NCBI GenBank assembly: GCA_964439745.1
Contig: CAYTQK010000092.1
Location: 1 to 11,252, forward strand
Source of the DNA: CAYTQK01 sp964439745
GTDB lineage: Bacteria; Desulfobacterota; Desulfobacteria; Desulfobacterales; Desulfosudaceae
Length of the DNA stretch: 11,252 bases
Direction of reading: 5' to 3'
Within the stretch, counting starts at the first letter, position 1, and each line of letters opens with the position of its first letter. The notes below the pieces were generated by a model that saw only the letters and a list, made by a program, of their open reading frames with translations, did no database searches and was not told the DNA's origin. The translations under genes were made by a program, and so were the position numbers. This document shows positions 10,301 to 11,252 of this stretch, one piece after another.

Positions 10301-11252
10301 ATACCAACGGCGGCGTCGAGGAGGCCACCGAGGATGATGCCGACGAGATCCTGGGCCTGGAACCGGGCGAAGATGTCAACCTTTACGGCGATAAGATTTT
10401 TATCAATGCCGAGTATATCAATATCAACGGCCTCATGCAGAGCGGCAAGGACACCTATGCCATGGAGCTGGGCGAGGCCACCAGCCAGGAGATTCAATCC
10501 CTCAGCGCTGACCAGAAAGGGCTGGTTGTTCTGGAGTCGGCTTCCACCGGAGATTTTATCGTTCGCTACGATACCGCCACCGGCCAGATCGTGGTTGATG
10601 AAATGAGCGTCAGCGGCGGCCAGATCGAGCTGACCGGTCATGTCATGAATACCGGCACCGGTGAGATCCGGGTTCTGGGCGGTTATGCCACTGTCGACAT
10701 CACCAACGATACCAGCTACGACCTGGTCGTCAACCGCCTGGATGCCTCCCAGCGCGGGGCCGGCACCCTGTTGATCAATGACACCGCCAGGGACGAGGTA
10801 ACCCTCTACCGCATGGCCGGCAGCGAGGTGATCCGCACCGTTGACGACGGCACCGGCGCGGTGGTGACCACGCCCGGGTCCACCGATACCTATACCCCCG
10901 CCGATGACTGGCGCTACGGCTGGACCGTGCTGCAGCAGGAAGGGACGCTGTATACGCTGCACAAACAGACGAGTGCCTGGCTGGGTATTGACGCCCTGTC
11001 CCCTGATCCGGATGATACCACCGGAGCCTTCTCCTATCCCCTGGGCCAGCCGACCATTACCGGCACGGGACCGTATTTCTATCACGATGACTCCCTGAAT
11101 CCGGATGACTATGAAGCTGTTGTCGACGCGGACGGCGACGGGGAGTATGATTATACCTATGATCATACCGAGCGCATCCTCAGTTCCGAGGACTGGCAGC
11201 TGACCAACAAAAAGGTGGAGAGTACCTGGTACGGCGAAAAAACCTATCACTC
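1..11252 (+). CDS. Giant repetitive surface protein, filamentous-adhesin (LktA-like) type; internal fragment, both ends missing
   Basis: Frame +1 has no stop codon across 3750 codons, so this is the interior of one giant gene; the start, any export signal and the C-terminal end lie outside. The protein is dominated by modules of about 50-65 residues. Each has a hydrophobic Gly/Ala/Val stretch (such as V-S-G-S-G-A-V-A-V), an N-V-I-T-N-T-V-like motif, a short S-T-V-x-A-G-G turn and a D-V-x-L-x-A-like strand. I count about 48 modules by eye. It is strongly acidic: residues 1041-1390 hold 36 Asp/Glu against 4 Lys/Arg. The only cysteine is residue 2986. Length, composition, repeats and the block at residues 3536-3698 recall LktA-family filamentous adhesins, secreted beta-solenoid proteins, some exported by two-partner systems. 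A surface or extracellular role in adhesion is inferred. No RTX nonapeptides, LPXTG motif or enzymatic motif is visible. The coding call is near certain; the family call is from memory. Confidence 0.93.
1396..1989 (+). repeat. Partial super-repeat unit: linker plus three modules
   Basis: Residues 466-663 begin with a linker carrying I-A-P-P-D-D (467-472). It is followed by a charged segment ending in D-L-P-D-T-N-S-S-S-I, then three modules with Asn motifs at residues 518, 572 and 637. The linker matches in place and kind the S-D-I-A-P linkers of the complete units downstream, but its sequence is the most divergent. The third module (G-S-G-K-V-A-V-S-V-T-A-L-G-N) resembles the sixth module of complete units (A-M-G-N type). 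The unit therefore looks like a complete one that lost three internal modules, or an ancestral shorter form. It lies in frame and is not a break in the gene. Confidence 0.7.
1990..3120 (+). repeat. Super-repeat copy 1 (377 residues, six modules)
   Basis: Residues 664-1040. The unit opens with the D-I-A-P linker and its acidic segment with D-S-L-A-D-S-P-V-D (685-693). Six modules follow, with Asn motifs at residues 720, 785, 839, 892, 961 and 1014. Each module has its own signature: A-G-N, T-G-F-G-N, I-G-A-N, S-L-A-A-N, A-L-S-A-N and A-M-G-N in order, repeated in the same order in the next two copies. The fourth module carries an insertion at residues 903-927 with an N-R-T-F-D-E-N-G-D-L core. 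It ends where the next S-D-I-A-P begins. Probably a stretch of extracellular beta-solenoid stalk; that is inference from the pattern of alternating hydrophobic residues and Asn positions. Confidence 0.85.
3121..4170 (+). repeat. Super-repeat copy 2 (350 residues, six modules)
   Basis: Residues 1041-1390. The linker has D-I-A-P-S-V-I-P-E-W-M and N-E-S-L-E-D-S-P-I-D (1061-1070). Six modules follow, with Asn motifs at residues 1097, 1151, 1205, 1258, 1311 and 1364, an almost perfect 53-54 residue period and the cleanest part of the array. It is shorter than copies 1 and 3, mainly because its fourth module lacks their insertion. The linker and first module are very close to copy 3 in DNA as well as protein: bases 3178-3209 and 3235-3260 recur exactly at 4228-4259 and 4285-4310, both offset by 1050 bases, or 350 codons. 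This indicates fairly recent segmental duplication or gene conversion. Confidence 0.87.
4171..5301 (+). repeat. Super-repeat copy 3 (377 residues, six modules)
   Basis: Residues 1391-1767. The linker matches copy 2 closely (N-E-S-L-E-D-S-P-I-D at 1411-1420). Modules have Asn motifs at residues 1447, 1512, 1566, 1619, 1688 and 1741, with the same signatures in the same order (T-G-N, G-F-G-N, G-A-N, L-A-A-N, L-S-A-N, A-M-G-N). Two insertions lengthen it. One, between the first and second modules, contains Y-D-I-N-D-V-V-V-N-T (1387+ region of the unit, residues 1467-1476). The other, in the fourth module at residues 1630-1654, has N-D-R-V-F-N-E-D-G-S-I and is related to the copy 1 insertion. Copy 2, which lies between, lacks it. 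Confidence 0.85.
5302..6369 (+). repeat. Super-repeat copy 4 (356 residues, six modules, diverged)
   Basis: Residues 1768-2123. The linker starts D-M-A-P and is rewritten and longer than in copies 2 and 3, with G-A-F-A-D-S-D-S-P-F-G-L-D. Six modules follow, with Asn motifs at residues 1830, 1884, 1938, 1991, 2043 and 2097. The first two still match their positional class (L-T-G-N-V-I-T-N and A-F-G-N-V-I-T-N). The last four change to N-x-I-D-N or N-x-I-S-N forms (Y-N-E-I-D-N, I-N-T-I-D-N, K-N-L-I-D-N, L-N-E-I-S-N). Length and module count are kept although sequence is not, suggesting that a six-module spacing between linkers is under structural constraint, or simply that this copy is older. 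Confidence 0.82.
6370..6930 (+). repeat. Partial super-repeat unit: linker plus three modules
   Basis: Residues 2124-2310. The linker begins D-E-A-P-E-T-V-P and is the last of the series, followed by an acidic segment with D-N-L-D-G-E-N-V-D. Three modules follow with motifs E-N-T-I-E-N-T-V (2183-2190), V-N-T-I-E-N-T-I (2237-2244) and T-N-T-V-D-N-D-V (2291-2298), at an exact 54-residue period. After these the N-x-x-x-N motif is lost and the array changes character. The unit mirrors the three-module partial unit at the other end of the array. Confidence 0.75.
6931..7914 (+). repeat. Second module type ending in A-[YW]-[IVL] (six modules)
   Basis: Residues 2311-2638. The Gly/Ala-rich strands continue but the Asn motif is replaced by an aromatic one: K-A-Y-I-G-D (Tyr 2359), E-A-Y-I-S-N (Tyr 2417), T-A-Y-V-G-G (Tyr 2471), H-G-Y-V-L-A-G (Tyr 2527), K-A-W-L-G-T (Trp 2580) and A-E-I-R-N-G (Glu 2632). 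The spacing is 58, 54, 56, 53 and 52 residues, so the period of the array is kept. From memory, T-x-A-Y-I-G-like motifs are common in LktA-family filamentous adhesins, which supports that assignment. The region has more polar and charged residues than the central array. It probably continues the same solenoid with a different surface. Confidence 0.72.
7960..8325 (+). repeat. Duplicated G-E-T-V-D-V ... R-Y-x-Y-I-G motif segment
   Basis: Two copies of a motif lie 42 residues apart. The first runs from Gly 2659 (G-E-T-V-D-V-M-S) to G-E-R-Y-R-Y-I-G (2675-2682). The second runs from Gly 2701 (G-E-T-V-D-V-L-S) to G-T-R-Y-K-Y-I-G (2717-2724). The Gly-to-Tyr distance is 21 residues in both. The second copy continues with an L-x-x-x-x-F-E-D-T-x-L-W element (2733-2744), and a related D-L-G-Q-E-D-F-T-N-T-D-N-W follows at 2758-2770. 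From memory, giant adhesins of this group carry a similar G-D-x-V ... Y-x-Y-x-G ... V-D-L ... Y-x-D-x-x-W insert. It interrupts the solenoid modules and may form a small separate domain on the stalk. Function unknown. Confidence 0.7.
8365..9000 (+). repeat. Degenerate modules ending in V-x-I-G-D-like motifs
   Basis: Residues 2789-3000. The array resumes after the duplicated motif segment as four weakly conserved modules: S-K-V-G-D (Gly 2826), R-V-T-I-G-D (Gly 2882), R-V-D-I-G-D (Gly 2942) and E-V-L-I-G-A (Gly 2994). Spacing is 56, 60 and 52 residues, matching the earlier period. Between them are Gly/Ala-rich strands (A-L-A-G-G-L-F-G-G-T-G-A, A-I-A-G-G-G-A-D). Lys and Arg are more frequent than in the central array. 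The protein's only cysteine in the window, residue 2986, lies in the fourth module in A-N-V-C-P-T-N. Borders are approximate. Confidence 0.6.
9001..9480 (+). other. Protein region: non-repetitive, beta-rich, after the solenoid modules
   Basis: Residues 3001-3160. The module rhythm fades. The sequence remains rich in alternating Thr/Val/Ser and Gly turns (G-D-L-N-I-S-T-G-T-S-T, G-T-V-T-M-N-G-T-V-E-T-G) but gains aromatic and charged residues, with R-Y-W-S-L-T-L-D-D-W-D-R-D at 3127-3139. Related giant adhesins, as I recall, have a comparable n-W-T-S / H-G-T-V-x-x-N-G-T-V-x-x-G-I segment before their C-terminal part. No catalytic motif was recognised. It is probably still beta-solenoid or a linked beta-sandwich; this is inference only. 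Confidence 0.5.
9481..9660 (+). other. Protein region: short helical, coiled-coil-like segment
   Basis: Residues 3161-3220 differ sharply from the rest: rich in Glu, Gln and Leu and almost without Gly/Thr strands. Two helical blocks can be read: S-Q-E-V-L-E-S-D-L-V-Q-E-L-E-H-A-Q-S-Q-L (3161-3180) and Y-Y-E-N-E-V-A-R-L-E-G-L-L-E-A-E (3194-3209), separated by a D-G-D-N turn. Leu and Val recur at 3-4 residue steps, as in a short amphipathic helix pair or antiparallel coiled coil. It may be a hairpin projecting from the stalk or a site of self-association. It was judged by eye and not scored with a predictor. Confidence 0.55.
9661..10605 (+). other. Protein region: acidic, non-repetitive C-terminal part with Asp/Asn-rich stretch
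   Basis: Residues 3221-3535. The region begins with V-M-T-V-N-L-D-P-V-W-A-E-A-G-S-I-D-V (3226-3243), then S-I-T-V-E-N-H-T-P-A-F-L-R-I-N (3261-3275), a pattern I recall from other giant adhesins. Residues 3298-3322 are almost only Asp, Asn, Ala, Glu and Ser (S-I-N-D-A-N-D-A-N-A-D-L-D ending D-D-E-D-E-R-L-P), a flexible or calcium-binding candidate. Later strands such as G-D-G-D-I-I-F-K-D-T-V, M-T-V-I-A-G-G-T-V-Y-V-D-G and I-F-I-N-A-E-Y-I-N-I-N-G (3386-3437) look like filamentous-haemagglutinin-type solenoid rungs. No function is assigned beyond structure. Confidence 0.5.
10606..11094 (+). other. Protein region: LktA-type filamentous-adhesin C-terminal block
   Basis: Residues 3536-3698. Its order of motifs is the best family signal in the window: S-V-S-G-G-Q-I-E-L-T-G-H-V (3536-3548), N-T-G-T-G-E-I-R-V-L-G-G-Y (3550-3562), V-D-I-T-N-D-T-S-Y-D-L-V-V-N-R-L (3565-3580), L-L-I-N-D-T-A (3590-3596), then D-W-R-Y-G-W-T-V (3636-3643) and S-A-W-L-G-I-D (3658-3664). 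From memory, LktA-family adhesins and related giant proteins carry a G-x-I-x-L-T-G ... G-Y-G-x-I-D-I-x-N-x-T-x-Y-D-L-V ... I-x-I-x-D-T block followed by R-Y-x-W-T and S-W-L-G-I-D motifs, and this matches in order and spacing. I could not confirm it by search. What the block does is not known to me; it does not look catalytic. Confidence 0.6.
11125..11151 (+). other. Calcium-loop-like motif D-x-D-x-D-G-x-x-D
   Basis: Residues 3709-3717 read D-A-D-G-D-G-E-Y-D, the spacing of acidic ligands found in EF-hand, dockerin and thrombospondin type 3 calcium loops. It stands alone in the window; no second loop or flanking dockerin helix is visible. Calcium binding is plausible for an extracellular adhesin but is inference from the motif only. 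Confidence 0.45.

Noticed and set aside
1..11252. RTX toxin or cadherin/Ig-like (BapA, LapA type) giant adhesin.
   Set aside because: No G-G-x-G-x-D-x nonapeptides and no 90-100 residue Ig-like repeats with their usual conserved acidic motifs were seen; the module length and motifs fit a filamentous-adhesin solenoid better.
1..11252. A previously undescribed multi-gene defence, mobile or RNA-based system.
   Set aside because: Only one gene fragment is present, with no intergenic space, no enzymatic motif and no structured RNA signal that I could see.

Overview
The whole window lies inside one protein-coding gene. Frame +1 is open from base 1 to base 11252 with no stop codon, giving 3750 complete codons and two leftover bases. 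Neither the start nor the end of the gene is present. No RNA gene, promoter, terminator, insertion sequence, CRISPR array or second gene can be supported. The other open frames, on both strands, are shadows of this repetitive, GC-rich coding sequence.

The product is a giant, acidic protein rich in Ala, Gly, Val, Ser and Thr, with a single cysteine. It looks like an exported repetitive surface protein of the filamentous-adhesin type. The closest family I recognise, from memory, is the LktA-like filamentous adhesins: giant beta-solenoid proteins named after the Fusobacterium leukotoxin and also found in Desulfobacterota, cyanobacteria and other Gram-negative bacteria. High GC (roughly 60% by eye), heavy use of GCC, GGC, CTG and ACC codons, and this architecture suggest a Gram-negative bacterium, perhaps a Desulfobacterota sulfate reducer. 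That assignment is weak.

Layout in residues of the window (codon 1 = base 1). Residues 1-465 hold eight divergent modules of about 50-65 residues. Residues 466-663 are a three-module partial unit. Residues 664-2123 are four copies of a 350-377 residue super-repeat, each a linker with an S-D-x-A-P-like start followed by six modules. Residues 2124-2310 are a final three-module partial unit. Residues 2311-2638 change to a module type ending in A-[YW]-[IVL]. Residues 2654-2775 hold a duplicated G-E-T-V-D-V ... R-Y-x-Y-I-G motif. Residues 2789-3000 hold four modules ending in V-x-I-G-D or similar. Residues 3001-3750 are largely non-repetitive: a short helical, coiled-coil-like stretch, an Asp/Asn-rich stretch, a conserved-looking LktA-type C-terminal block and one D-x-D-x-D-G calcium-loop-like motif.

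The parts most likely form a very long beta-solenoid stalk, with periodic loops at the linkers, leading to a more complex C-terminal region. I see no new multi-gene system here. The main point of interest is the two-level repeat organisation and what it says about how the gene grew.
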